Below are positions 26,482-35,286 of a stretch of 64,000 bases of DNA, in pieces. This stretch comes from Psychrobacillus sp. INOP01. Its GTDB lineage: Bacteria; Bacillota; Bacilli; Bacillales_A; Planococcaceae. Location: contig NZ_CP073315.1 of the NCBI RefSeq assembly GCF_018140925.1, positions 3,100,001 through 3,164,000 of the forward strand, written 5' to 3'. A model generated the notes under the pieces. It was not told the origin of the DNA. It worked only from the letters and a program-made list of their open reading frames with translations, and made no database searches. Position 1 is the stretch's first letter. Every line of letters starts with the position of its first letter. Position numbers and translations under genes: made by a program.

Positions 26482-27344
26482 ATATAGGTTTAATAGGTTT
26501 GGACACATCACACTGTGAAATTTTCACGAGATTATTAAACGATTCTGGGGCTCCGCATCATGTTACAGGGGCTAAAATAACCCATGCTATCCCAACGTAT
26601 TCAGAGGATTTACCCATTAGCCGTGAGCGTTTCCGAAATTATTATGAAATAGTCACAAAGAAATATGGAGTTATACCAGTAGAAGACATCGAAGAGTTTA
26701 TGGCTGCTGTCGATGCAGTAATCATTGGGACAGTTGATGGAAGAAACCATTTAGATTGGTTTAAGAAAATAGTGAGCTATAGTAAACCAATTTTCATCGA
26801 TAAACCAGTTGTCATGAGTAGCGCGGAAATGCAAGAATTGATCAATCTCAGTAAAGTGAATAACACACCTGTCATGAGCTCATCCTCCTTAAGATTTTCA
26901 GAATCAGTTGCAGCCGTATCCAATAACACAGATATACAAAGTGGCTACTTTTTCGGGCCGACCCCTCACCAAGAGCAAATGCCAGGATACTTTTGGTACG
27001 GAATTCACTTACTTGAAATGGTCGTCACCATTTTTGGTACAGAAGTTGAAAAAATGAAAATAGAGACATATAAGGATTGTGAACAAATTCATCTAACATT
27101 CGCTAATGGAAAACATGCAATCCTTCGAGGAGAAAATGAGTGGCATAATCGTTTTGGAGCAATCCTACATTCCAAGGAAAGTATTCATTCCCTACGCTTA
27201 TGGGAAGAAGAAAAGCCTTATTACGCTGGGTTGATCGAGCAAGTCGTGCATTTCTTTGAAACTGGAGTATCCCCCGTAGCGATTGAAGAGACGGAGCGAA
27301 TTGTTGGATTGATTGAGAAGATAAATCTATTAAGTAATGAATAG
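26478..27344 (+). CDS. Gfo/Idh/MocA-family oxidoreductase
   Basis: A 288-residue NAD(P)-dependent oxidoreductase. The N-terminal Rossmann domain is short (MNIGLIGLDTSHCEIF), and FIDKPVVMS contains the lysine of the family EKP motif (here DKP). The C-terminal domain is shorter than usual (most members have 330-380 residues). It ends the operon; its ATG overlaps the stop of the regulator gene (ATGA). It probably oxidises or reduces a cyclic sugar or sugar acid handled by the upstream aldolase-family and epimerase-like enzymes. A strong terminator follows at 27350. Confidence 0.8.
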   Translation: MNIGLIGLDTSHCEIFTRLLNDSGAPHHVTGAKITHAIPTYSEDLPISRERFRNYYEIVTKKYGVIPVEDIEEFMAAVDAVIIGTVDGRNHLDWFKKIVSYSKPIFIDKPVVMSSAEMQELINLSKVNNTPVMSSSSLRFSESVAAVSNNTDIQSGYFFGPTPHQEQMPGYFWYGIHLLEMVVTIFGTEVEKMKIETYKDCEQIHLTFANGKHAILRGENEWHNRFGAILHSKESIHSLRLWEEEKPYYAGLIEQVVHFFETGVSPVAIEETERIVGLIEKINLLSNE

Positions 27345-27349
27345 TGAGT

Positions 27350-27391
27350 CGTTAGAGGTGATTCAATCACTTCTAACGGTCTTTCTTTTTT
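27350..27391 (+). terminator. Rho-independent terminator
   Basis: CGTTAGAGGTGATT-CAATCACTTCTAACG forms a stem of about 13 pairs with one G-T wobble, followed by a T-rich tract. Ends the NRAMP-like operon. Confidence 0.9.
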
Positions 27392-27419
27392 GCCTTAGAA
27401 GTTATTAAAAATTTTTGAA

Positions 27420-27575
27420 ATAACCCACCATGTAACTTTGATTAACCACCACATAAACGGTTCCAACCACCACTTAAATTACTCTAACTACCACATAAAT
27501 TAGATTAACCACCACATAAATTTCTCTAACTTACACATAACTTCTGCCAACCACCACATAAACTCCCAACTATAA
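27420..27575. repeat. Imperfect tandem repeat array, left of the subtilase gene
   Basis: About eight imperfect units of 19-22 bases with the core TAACCACCACATAA, for example ATTAACCACCACATAAACGG followed by TTCCAACCACCACTTAAATT. It is non-coding on both strands. Related units, partly in the same order, recur at 31554-31812 on the other side of the subtilase gene. The remainder of the gap to 27847 is AT-rich without recognisable genes. Confidence 0.85.
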
Positions 27576-27847
27576 CCTCGGAATTTCTTATTCTGAAATC
27601 TATTAAAATTTTCTGAAACTAAAGTAGTATTAAAGGTTACTAATCAACTCAAATTGAAAGTATAAACTACTAAAATGATTTGTAAGAACGGTTCAAAAGA
27701 TACGATTTTTTTTATTAAACTAATACTATTTATCAATCTTTCGGAATAATCCGAAATTTCGATATTCGTACTAGTTTACTTGTGATAAGTTGGTAATGTC
27801 ACACAATATTGGTAAGTGTGAAATTATAGCCAAAGGGGAAATGAGAT

Positions 27848-30800
27848 TTGAAAAAGTTTAAGTTTACAAAGTTCTTTAGTAGTATTCTAGCTGTGATTAT
27901 GGTGCTTTCTTTATTGGTTCCATTCTCCAGTGTTAGTGCTGAAGAAACGAAGCCATTCAAACAGAATGGTCAAAGTGAAAGTACGATTCAACTGAAGGCG
28001 GCTATTGCGGAACAATTGAGCTTGTCTAAAGATGGTCCAACCCTTCACGAAAGTTTACAAAATGTATCAGGCAATCAAGATGTTGCAGTAATCATTCATT
28101 TATCCGAAAAGCCTGTAGCACTTGAACAAGGGATTAGCCAAGTTAAAGGCAAGAAATTCTCTAATGCTCGAGCAAATCAAGTTCGTGCGAATGTAAAAGC
28201 ACAACAAACAAAAGTAAAAAAAGAGCTAACTGCTAAACAGGTTCAAATAAAGCAAGGATATACGTTTGATACTGTATTAAACGGATTTGCAGCAACGGTT
28301 AAAGCGAGTGACATTCCGAAATTACTAACGGTTGATGGAATTACATTAATCGAACCGGATGCAACTGTTTATGCATCAGAAGAAAATACGACTAAATCAT
28401 CAGAACTTATAAAAGATGAAACAATAGAGGCACAAATGAATACAAGTATTTCATTCCTAGGAATTGAACAACTTTGGGACGAAGGAATAGAAGGACAAGG
28501 GGTTAAAGTAGCTGTACTTGATACAGGTATTGATGCTGATCATCCAGAGTTCGCTGGAATTTTTAAAGGTGGGAAGAACTTCATTCCAAACTCATCTACG
28601 TATACAAAAACACGAGCAGATGATGATGCTTCGGAAACGTTACCTTCAGAACGTCCTGCGGGAACACCTGAATTTAATGCAAATGGAAGTTCTTTCTATA
28701 CTTCACATGGTACGCACGTTGCGGGTACGATTGCAGCAATTGGTGCGAATGAATACGGTATTAAAGGGATTGCACCTAAAGTAGATTTATATGCTTACCG
28801 TGTACTTGGAGCATACGGAAGTGGAGCAACTTCGGGTATTGTCAAAGCAATTGAAACAGCAGTATTAGAAGAAATGGATGTTATCAATCTATCACTAGGT
28901 GGTGGAGCAAACTCCGAAACAGATGCAGGATCATTTGCGATTAATAATGCAATGATTGCTGGGACAATCGGGGTAATTGCTACTGGTAACTCAGGTCCAA
29001 ACCGTGGAACTATGGGAACTCCGGCTACTGCACGTTTAGGGATTGCGGTTGGTAACACAACAAATCCGGAAACAATGCACAACGGACAAGTAAATATTAC
29101 AGTTGGAGACTACAACTTAACTAAACAGTTGCAATTAATGGGTACAACTTTTGGAAAAGATTTAGCAACACAGCTTCAAGGTGAGTTCGACCTAGTTGCT
29201 ATCCCTGGGAACGGAGAAGTAAAAGATTTTGAAGGAATTAATGTAGAAGGAAAAGTGGCATTGATTTCTCGTGGTAGTATCGCTTTTGTCGATAAAATTG
29301 CGAACGCAAAAGCAAATGGAGCTGTAGCAACAATTATTCATAACTTTGCAGGTGGTACTGGTGCACCGAACGCATCGGGTACATTCCTTGGTGATTCATT
29401 TGCTTTCCTACCAACGTTTGATATGTCTCAAACAGATGGCGAGGCAATACGTGCTACATTGGCAGGGGGAACAGGAAAAGTGAGCTTCGGTAACTTTTCT
29501 TCTACGAGTACACTTGGAGATGAAGTAAATGATTCTAGTTCACGTGGACCTTCTACACCACACTTTGATATTAAACCAGATGTAAGCGCACCTGGAACAA
29601 ATATTATGTCCACAATTCCTAAGTACAAAACAGATTTTCCAGAAGCAGTTTACGATGAAGCATATGATCGCAAAACAGGAACTTCGATGGCTACACCACA
29701 TATCGCAGGTATTGTAGCACTTGTGAAACAAGCTAATCCTTCTTGGAATGCTTTTGATGTGAAAGTAGCTATTTCCAACACAGCTAAAATCCTAAATACA
29801 GCGAAGTATGATGTATTCTCACAAGGTGCAGGACGTGTAAATGCATATGCAGCAGCACATCCAGAAATTCTTGCGTATGCATTAGATAGCGCCGTGTTAG
29901 ACGGTACTGGAGCAGTAGTGGATAACATAAAAGGGACAGTTACTTTCGGTCCTCAATCATTAGAAGAAAATATTTCCGTAACAAAACAAGTTAAAGTTAA
30001 AGATATTAAAGGTAATGGTGGCGAATATAATGTCACAGTTGATGTCACAAAAACATTCGGTGATGCACAAGTGACGGTTGACCAGCCTACATTCAATCTA
30101 GCTGGTGAGCAAGTTTTAAACTTAACATTAACAGCTTCAGCAACTACTACAAAGCCTGGTGATGAGATTCTAGGATTTATCCATGTTCAAGGTGGAGAAA
30201 CGGATATTTCATTGCCATTTGCAGCAGATTTTGGTGGAGCAGAAGCAACACAACTGAAAGACTTCAAGATCACAGAAACAGATTTATCATTTAATGGTGA
30301 CGGAGTTCAAGATTCTGCAGTCCTTTCATTTAAATTAACTGGTGATGTAACAACTAACTATATCGAGCTTTGGGATATTATGAATCCTGAAGGCGGGGAA
30401 TATGGAGATGGCTATATTGGTTATTTACACGCAGGTTCAGCACTAGGAGCAGGATCTTATAACCTGAACATTGCAGGACAATATAAGCCATGGAGCAGTG
30501 ATCCAGCAACAACTATTCCAGATGGTCTATACACAATTGACTTCACCGGTCTTGCAGCTTCAGGAGTAGTTTCAGACTACGTAGGACCAATTGTCGTGAA
30601 GACAACTAGCCCAGAAATTACTGGAGCAGTAGCTGAAGGTGTTGCGACTGGTCAAGTATCAGACAAATATATCGAATATAATGAAGAATTATATTTGTAT
30701 GGATTAGACTATAATTTAAATGAAAAATTAAAAGCTTCATATATTGCTACTGTTAATGGTGAAGCAACTGCACCAGTAGCATTTGATTTGAACCAAGACG

Positions 30801-31474
30801 GAAGCTTTACATTCCCAGTAGCGGCTGAAACAGATTCGGTAACGGTCGTTATTAATGATGCTGCAGGAAATGTTGGCGAAGCATTAATTTACGAAAAAGA
30901 AATGGTAGAGCCGGTTCTATCACTTTCTGTAAATCCCACTGAGCTAGACTTAACAGCTGGCGAGACGTCTCAACTTACTGTTATAGAGACATCTACACCT
31001 ATAGAAGGTGATGCAACAAATGAGGACGTAACTTCAGACGCTACGTATGTCGTCGCTGATGAAAGTATCGCAACAGTGTCAAATGGGTTAGTAACTGCGG
31101 TTCGAGAAGGCACGACTACAATTACTGTTTCATATGGTGAAAATGAGGTAACTGTTAATGTTACAGTTAAAGCGCCTATAGTTACAGAACCAGTAATAAC
31201 TCTAACTATCGACCAAGCTCAGGTTGAAACAAGACCTGGTAAAGAAGTAAAAGTAACAATTAAAGAAGTAACAACAGTTGATGGCAAGTCAACAGAAAAA
31301 GACGTAACAAAACTCGCAGACTACAAAGTTGAAAAAAATAACGTAGCCTCTGTAAAAGCAGGCGCAGTAAAAGGAAAAGGCCAAGGGGAAACTACAGTTA
31401 CTGTAACGTATGGTGAGCATACGCTGATGTTTGACGTGACGGTTGTGAATCCAGGTAAAGGGAATAATAAGTAA
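27848..31474 (+). CDS. Vpr-like S8 subtilase with PA and Ig-like domains
   Basis: A 1208-residue exported serine protease. Order of parts: signal peptide (1-31, ending VSA), an I9-type propeptide (about 70-180), and the S8 catalytic domain with Asp225 (VLDTGID), His287 (HGTHVAG) and Ser613 (GTSMATPH). A protease-associated (PA) insertion sits between His and Ser (about 400-520). A C-terminal half has Fn3-like strands and two Big_2-type Ig-like repeats (about 1020-1110 and 1115-1205). No LPxTG or S-layer homology motif is seen, so it is secreted or loosely wall-bound. It probably degrades extracellular protein. TTG 27848 after AAGGGG is the start. It has its own terminator and is flanked by repeat arrays, so it is an isolated unit. 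Confidence 0.92.
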   Translation: MKKFKFTKFFSSILAVIMVLSLLVPFSSVSAEETKPFKQNGQSESTIQLKAAIAEQLSLSKDGPTLHESLQNVSGNQDVAVIIHLSEKPVALEQGISQVKGKKFSNARANQVRANVKAQQTKVKKELTAKQVQIKQGYTFDTVLNGFAATVKASDIPKLLTVDGITLIEPDATVYASEENTTKSSELIKDETIEAQMNTSISFLGIEQLWDEGIEGQGVKVAVLDTGIDADHPEFAGIFKGGKNFIPNSSTYTKTRADDDASETLPSERPAGTPEFNANGSSFYTSHGTHVAGTIAAIGANEYGIKGIAPKVDLYAYRVLGAYGSGATSGIVKAIETAVLEEMDVINLSLGGGANSETDAGSFAINNAMIAGTIGVIATGNSGPNRGTMGTPATARLGIAVGNTTNPETMHNGQVNITVGDYNLTKQLQLMGTTFGKDLATQLQGEFDLVAIPGNGEVKDFEGINVEGKVALISRGSIAFVDKIANAKANGAVATIIHNFAGGTGAPNASGTFLGDSFAFLPTFDMSQTDGEAIRATLAGGTGKVSFGNFSSTSTLGDEVNDSSSRGPSTPHFDIKPDVSAPGTNIMSTIPKYKTDFPEAVYDEAYDRKTGTSMATPHIAGIVALVKQANPSWNAFDVKVAISNTAKILNTAKYDVFSQGAGRVNAYAAAHPEILAYALDSAVLDGTGAVVDNIKGTVTFGPQSLEENISVTKQVKVKDIKGNGGEYNVTVDVTKTFGDAQVTVDQPTFNLAGEQVLNLTLTASATTTKPGDEILGFIHVQGGETDISLPFAADFGGAEATQLKDFKITETDLSFNGDGVQDSAVLSFKLTGDVTTNYIELWDIMNPEGGEYGDGYIGYLHAGSALGAGSYNLNIAGQYKPWSSDPATTIPDGLYTIDFTGLAASGVVSDYVGPIVVKTTSPEITGAVAEGVATGQVSDKYIEYNEELYLYGLDYNLNEKLKASYIATVNGEATAPVAFDLNQDGSFTFPVAAETDSVTVVINDAAGNVGEALIYEKEMVEPVLSLSVNPTELDLTAGETSQLTVIETSTPIEGDATNEDVTSDATYVVADESIATVSNGLVTAVREGTTTITVSYGENEVTVNVTVKAPIVTEPVITLTIDQAQVETRPGKEVKVTIKEVTTVDGKSTEKDVTKLADYKVEKNNVASVKAGAVKGKGQGETTVTVTYGEHTLMFDVTVVNPGKGNNK

Positions 31475-31483
31475 TAAAAACTT

Positions 31484-31526
31484 AACCGTTCTAATCGATA
31501 GAAATATCGAATGGAACGGTTTTTTC
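31484..31526 (+). terminator. Rho-independent terminator of the subtilase gene
   Basis: AACCGTTC...GAACGGTT with an inner ATCGAT/ATCGA pairing, followed by six T. Ten bases after the stop codon. Confidence 0.9.
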
Positions 31527-31553
31527 TATTCAAGAAACAATTAATCAGTAAAG

Positions 31554-31812
31554 TCTAACTGCCACATAACTCACTAACCTCCACATAACTCCCAACTATC
31601 ACATAACTTAGATTAACCACCACATAAGCGGTTCTAACTACCACTTAAATTACTCTAACCTCCACATAAGCGGTTCTAACTACCACTTAAATTACTCTAA
31701 CCTCCACATAACTCCCAACTATCACATAACTTAGATTAACCACCACATAAGCGGTTCTAACTACCACTTAAATTACTCTAACTTCCATATAAACTCCAAA
31801 CTACCACATAAC
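31554..31812. repeat. Imperfect tandem repeat array, right of the subtilase gene
   Basis: About 13 units of 19-22 bases with the core CTAACYNCCACATAA. A higher-order pattern is visible: the block starting CCTCCACATAACTCCCAACT at 31578 recurs at 31701 (offset 123), and a 42-base pair of units is duplicated between them. This is recent-looking expansion by unequal exchange. The units match the array at 27420-27575. No gene lies between it and the terminator at 31905. Confidence 0.9.
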
Positions 31813-31904
31813 CCAGCCATACCCAATGATTTATCTTATTCTTCTATGATCTTTTTGTATTTAAGAAGGGTATTCATTTTTTGTTCTAAATTATATTTAG
31901 TCAT

Positions 31905-31940
31905 AAAAAACTACACCCCTGTTGTTACAATTGGGGTGTA
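31905..31940 (-). terminator. Rho-independent terminator of the isomerase gene
   Basis: On the minus strand TACACCCC-13 bases-GGGGTGTA is followed by a T-run (AAAAAA on the plus strand at 31905-31910). It lies about 30 bases after the stop of the minus-strand isomerase gene. Confidence 0.85.
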
Positions 31941-31970
31941 ATTCAAAAATCTAAGCTGGCTAATTTTATA

Positions 31971-32840
31971 TCATTCTTTAAAATGCCCTTTTACAAATTT
32001 AAGTGATTCTGCTAGTTCCTGATCCAGTTTTTCTTCACTGGCGTTACTGCTTAAATCACGCCATACTTTAATATCTTGTCCAACCTGGCCACCCATTTTC
32101 ACAAATGGCTCCATCACGACATAGTCTGAGTAGTTGATGTCTCGAAGTGCCTGTCCAATACCAGTCCAGTCTAGTGAACCTTTGCCAGGAACTTTCCGGT
32201 TGCCTTCTCCGATATGCAGATGTCCAAGATAATTGCCTGCAAGGCGGATGGCGTCTGGGATTGAATCTTCTTCGATATTCATATGGAATGTATCAAGCAT
32301 GACTTTGACATTAGGTTTGCCTACTTCTTTTACATAGTCAATAGCTTCTAGGGTATCGTTTAATAAAAATTGTTCAAAACGGTTTAATGTTTCTGCTAGC
32401 AGTGTAATGTTCAGTGGTGCCGCATACTCTGCTAGTTCTCTTAGACTTTCAATAGAATTTTTGCGGACCTCTGATTTATTGATCGGTTTGGAATAATCGG
32501 CTGGCCAGTAGGAATAAATAGTCCCCCCAATCCGATCAATTCCAGCTTTATGACATTGATCGAGCACTTGTTTCATAAAGGAAATTCCATTTTTTCTTAT
32601 TAGTGGGTCTTCCGAACTTACATCAAAATCCTTAGGAATACCAATTCCCGCGGTCAGTCGGATATTAGCAGCTTTTGCTATATCTTTTAGACGAGTTAAT
32701 TGATCATCACTTAAGTGAATTAATCCAAGAGCAGCCACTTCTAGTATATCAAATCCTAGTTGCTTTACTTTTTCGATATAAGGTTCAAAATCTGTCTCCC
32801 ATTCATTCTCCCAATATGCAAAATATATTCCGTATTTCAT
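31971..32840 (-). CDS. Sugar isomerase/epimerase, D-tagatose/D-psicose 3-epimerase-like
   Basis: A 289-residue xylose-isomerase-like TIM barrel. The metal ligands of ketose 3-epimerases are in order: a glutamate in LAETLNRFE, an aspartate in VMLDTFHMN, a histidine in LGHLHIGEGNR and a glutamate in VVMEPFVKMGG. Such enzymes interconvert ketohexoses (tagatose/sorbose, psicose/fructose) at C3. It is transcribed divergently from the GntR gene, with which it shares the intergenic operator, and probably feeds the tagatose/fructose-type kinase and aldolase encoded on the other strand. Start ATG 32840 behind GAAGGGGGAAA. The true substrate may be another ketose. Confidence 0.88.
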   Translation of the reverse strand: MKYGIYFAYWENEWETDFEPYIEKVKQLGFDILEVAALGLIHLSDDQLTRLKDIAKAANIRLTAGIGIPKDFDVSSEDPLIRKNGISFMKQVLDQCHKAGIDRIGGTIYSYWPADYSKPINKSEVRKNSIESLRELAEYAAPLNITLLAETLNRFEQFLLNDTLEAIDYVKEVGKPNVKVMLDTFHMNIEEDSIPDAIRLAGNYLGHLHIGEGNRKVPGKGSLDWTGIGQALRDINYSDYVVMEPFVKMGGQVGQDIKVWRDLSSNASEEKLDQELAESLKFVKGHFKE

Positions 32841-32878
32841 TTTCCATTTCCCCCTTCAAAAAATTCTAATGTTATTAG

Positions 32879-32894
32879 ATAATGACATTGCGAT
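32879..32894 (+). promoter_or_regulatory. Candidate GntR operator (ATAATGACATTGCGAT)
   Basis: ATAATGACATTGCGAT in the divergent region shares TAATGACATT-R-CGAT with the perfect palindrome GTAATGACATTAC at 40539. It lies just downstream of the predicted minus-strand promoter, suitable for repression of the isomerase gene by the GntR/UTRA protein at 33000. Confidence 0.5.
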
Positions 32895-32913
32895 ATTACG
32901 ACTTGATGATATA

Positions 32914-32943
32914 ATCATAAATAAGTCTTTAACTTTTAGTCAA
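32914..32943 (-). promoter_or_regulatory. Candidate sigma-A promoter of the isomerase gene
   Basis: On the minus strand TTGACT (32943-32938), 18 bases, TATGAT (32919-32914). Transcription would start near 32907, close to the candidate GntR operator. Confidence 0.55.
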
Positions 32944-32999
32944 GTCTGAATATTATAATATATGAAAGCATTTACAATCGAAGCGGAGTGAACTCAATA

Positions 33000-33740
33000 A
33001 TGACAAAATTGGATAAATCTGTACCTATCCCTCTATATTTTCAGTTAAAAGAATTAATTCTTCAACAAATTAAAGAGGGGTCTTATAAAGTAGGAGATGC
33101 TATTCCTACTGAAAAAGAGCTTAGTGAAATTTATGACATTAGCCGCACTACAGTTAGACAAGCCATCACTGAACTTGTTCAGGAAGGTTGGCTATACCGA
33201 GTAAAAAGTAAAGGTACTTTTGTAAGGGCTCCCAAAATTGAACAAAGTTTTATTCAGGCACTTGGATCATTCAATGACCAGATACTTGAACTTGGTATGA
33301 CACCTAGTACGGAAGTGCTCGATTTTAAAGTAATAGAAGTTCCTGATGAAGTAGCAGTGCATCTAAAACTAGCTGAAGGGGAAAAAGTCATTTATATTCA
33401 TCGCAGACGTTTTGCAGACAGTGAGCCTATCGTGATGGTGGAGACGTATTTACCTTATGACAAATGCGAGTTTGTGTTAGATCGTGACTTGGTTAAGGAA
33501 TCTCTATATCCCATATTGAGCGAGAAAAACGAAACCCAAATTTGTAAAATCCGTCGTTTCATTGAAGCAGTGGAGGCTACGCAATACGATATAAAAAATT
33601 TAAATATGACAAAAGGTAAAGCTATCCAACAATTTATTTCTATTGGTTTTAATCATAAAGATGAGCCAATTGAATATTCGTTAGCACGTTATAGAGGAGA
33701 TAAAAATAGATTTGAAATTGTCATTACTGCCACAAAATAA
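33000..33740 (+). CDS. GntR-family regulator, HutC/UTRA subfamily
   Basis: A 246-residue repressor type. Winged helix at about residues 8-75, with KELSEIYDISRTTVRQAITEL and a VKSKGTFV wing. A UTRA effector domain at about 90-240 contains HRRRFADSEPIVMVETYLP and ends in the EYSLARYRGDKNRFEIV strand. UTRA domains bind small phosphorylated sugars or related effectors. It stands at the head of the polyol/sugar operon and divergent from the isomerase gene; the shared TAATGACATT motif upstream and at 40539 is its likely target. ATG 33000 (11 bases after CGGAG) is preferred to GTG 32988, which overlaps that site. Confidence 0.88.
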   Translation: MTKLDKSVPIPLYFQLKELILQQIKEGSYKVGDAIPTEKELSEIYDISRTTVRQAITELVQEGWLYRVKSKGTFVRAPKIEQSFIQALGSFNDQILELGMTPSTEVLDFKVIEVPDEVAVHLKLAEGEKVIYIHRRRFADSEPIVMVETYLPYDKCEFVLDRDLVKESLYPILSEKNETQICKIRRFIEAVEATQYDIKNLNMTKGKAIQQFISIGFNHKDEPIEYSLARYRGDKNRFEIVITATK

Positions 33741-33752
33741 GGGGGACATAAG

Positions 33753-35285
33753 ATGGCTACATATATTTTAGCTCATGATCTAGGGACTTCAGGTAACAAA
33801 GCCACGATATTCAGCGTGGAAGGGAAGATGTTAGGCAGCAGTATTTCACCGTATTCTACACATTACTTCAATGAAAAATGGGTGGAGCAGAATCCGAATG
33901 ACTGGTGGAATGCCGTATGTGATTCAACGAAGAAATTGATTAATGATACTGGGATTGATCCCGCTGAAATAGCTGTTGTTAGTTTCAGTGGGCAAATGAT
34001 GGGGTGTTTGGTTGTTGATGAGCAAGGGACTCCTCTTCGCCCATCTATTATTTGGGCGGATCAACGTGCAACTGTCCAGTCGAAAGAACTGGAGAAGCAG
34101 TTAACGCAGCAAGAATTTTACCACATTGTAGGCCACCGCAATACACCATCATACGGTATTCAGAAATTGATGTGGCTCCGTGATAACGAACCTAACATTT
34201 ATGAAAAAACGTACAAAGTATTAAATGCGAAAGACTATATTGTCCTGAAATTGACAGGTCAGTTCGTCACAGATTACTCGGATGGTAATGGAATGGGTTG
34301 CTTTGACATTGAGAAATTGGAATGGTCGGATCGAATTATTGACGCGAGTGGCATTGACAAAGACAAATTGCCAGAACTGAAACCCTCAACATATATGGCA
34401 GGCGGTGTGACTGAACAAGCAGCTGCAGCAACAGGTCTCGTTCTAGGAACTAAAGTTGTGATTGGAGCAGGTGATGGTGTAACAGCTAACATTGGTGCCG
34501 GTTCTGTTAGTGAAGGTAAGACATACTGCTCACTAGGCACTTCTGCATGGGTGACAACGACATCAAAGAAACCGATTTTTGATCCAGACATGAGAACCGT
34601 AACATGGGCGCATGCAATTCCTGGCTATTATGCTCCAAACGGCACAATGCAATATGCAGGTGGGTCGTTCAGTTGGATGAAGGAAACGATTGCTACATCG
34701 GAGCAGATTCAAGCGAAGGAAAGCGGTAAATCTGTCTATGATCTAATTAATGAGCAGATTGAAGCAACTGAACCAGGATCAAATGGTGTATTATTTTTAC
34801 CTTACTTACTAGGCGAAAGGGCACCACGCTGGGATACGTCTTCTAAAGGCTCATATATAGGTATTAAATCAGATACTACACGTGGTGAATTGCAGAGAAG
34901 TGTGTTAGAAGGTGTTACGTACAATTTGGGAATCATCTACGATATCTTGAGTGAGCATATTGAAATCGATCGGTTAATGATTATTGGAGGCGGCGCTAAA
35001 AGTGAGGTGTGGCGTCAGATTATTGCAGATGTCTTCCAGGTTCCTGTAGAGGTGCCGAATTATCTAGATGAAGCGGGGTCTATGGGAGCAGCTATAATCG
35101 GAGGGGTGGGAGCAGGATTATATGACAACTTTGAAGTCATTGATCGCTTTATTCGTATTGAGAGCTTCCAGGAGAATAATCCAGAAATGCAAGTAGTGTA
35201 TAAAAAAGCAAAAGAAAAATTCGATGATTTCTATGTTGCTCTCCACAGTGTTTATGAAAAACATCAAGTAGAAGGAGTGAAGTGA
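33753..35285 (+). CDS. FGGY-family carbohydrate kinase, xylulokinase-like (first copy)
   Basis: A 510-residue kinase. LAHDLGTSGNKATIF is the first phosphate-binding strand, VVIGAGDGVTANIGAGSV and the C-terminal MIIGGGAKSEVWRQIIADVF are the ATP-binding elements, and SFSGQMMG plus IIWADQRA are typical of xylulokinases. The family phosphorylates ketopentoses, ketohexoses or polyols. It is separated by 12 bases from the GntR gene and by one base from the aldolase gene. A second, divergent FGGY kinase lies three genes on, so the two probably act on different sugars. Substrate not determined. Confidence 0.88.
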   Translation: MATYILAHDLGTSGNKATIFSVEGKMLGSSISPYSTHYFNEKWVEQNPNDWWNAVCDSTKKLINDTGIDPAEIAVVSFSGQMMGCLVVDEQGTPLRPSIIWADQRATVQSKELEKQLTQQEFYHIVGHRNTPSYGIQKLMWLRDNEPNIYEKTYKVLNAKDYIVLKLTGQFVTDYSDGNGMGCFDIEKLEWSDRIIDASGIDKDKLPELKPSTYMAGGVTEQAAAATGLVLGTKVVIGAGDGVTANIGAGSVSEGKTYCSLGTSAWVTTTSKKPIFDPDMRTVTWAHAIPGYYAPNGTMQYAGGSFSWMKETIATSEQIQAKESGKSVYDLINEQIEATEPGSNGVLFLPYLLGERAPRWDTSSKGSYIGIKSDTTRGELQRSVLEGVTYNLGIIYDILSEHIEIDRLMIIGGGAKSEVWRQIIADVFQVPVEVPNYLDEAGSMGAAIIGGVGAGLYDNFEVIDRFIRIESFQENNPEMQVVYKKAKEKFDDFYVALHSVYEKHQVEGVK

Positions 35286-35286
35286 A

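Noticed and set aside
27420-27575. CRISPR array
   Set aside because: Unit length varies from 19 to 22, the units are adjacent and imperfect, there are no unique spacers of constant length and no cas genes.
31554-31812. CRISPR array
   Set aside because: Same reasons as the left array: variable contiguous units and higher-order duplication, which is normal for tandem repeats.
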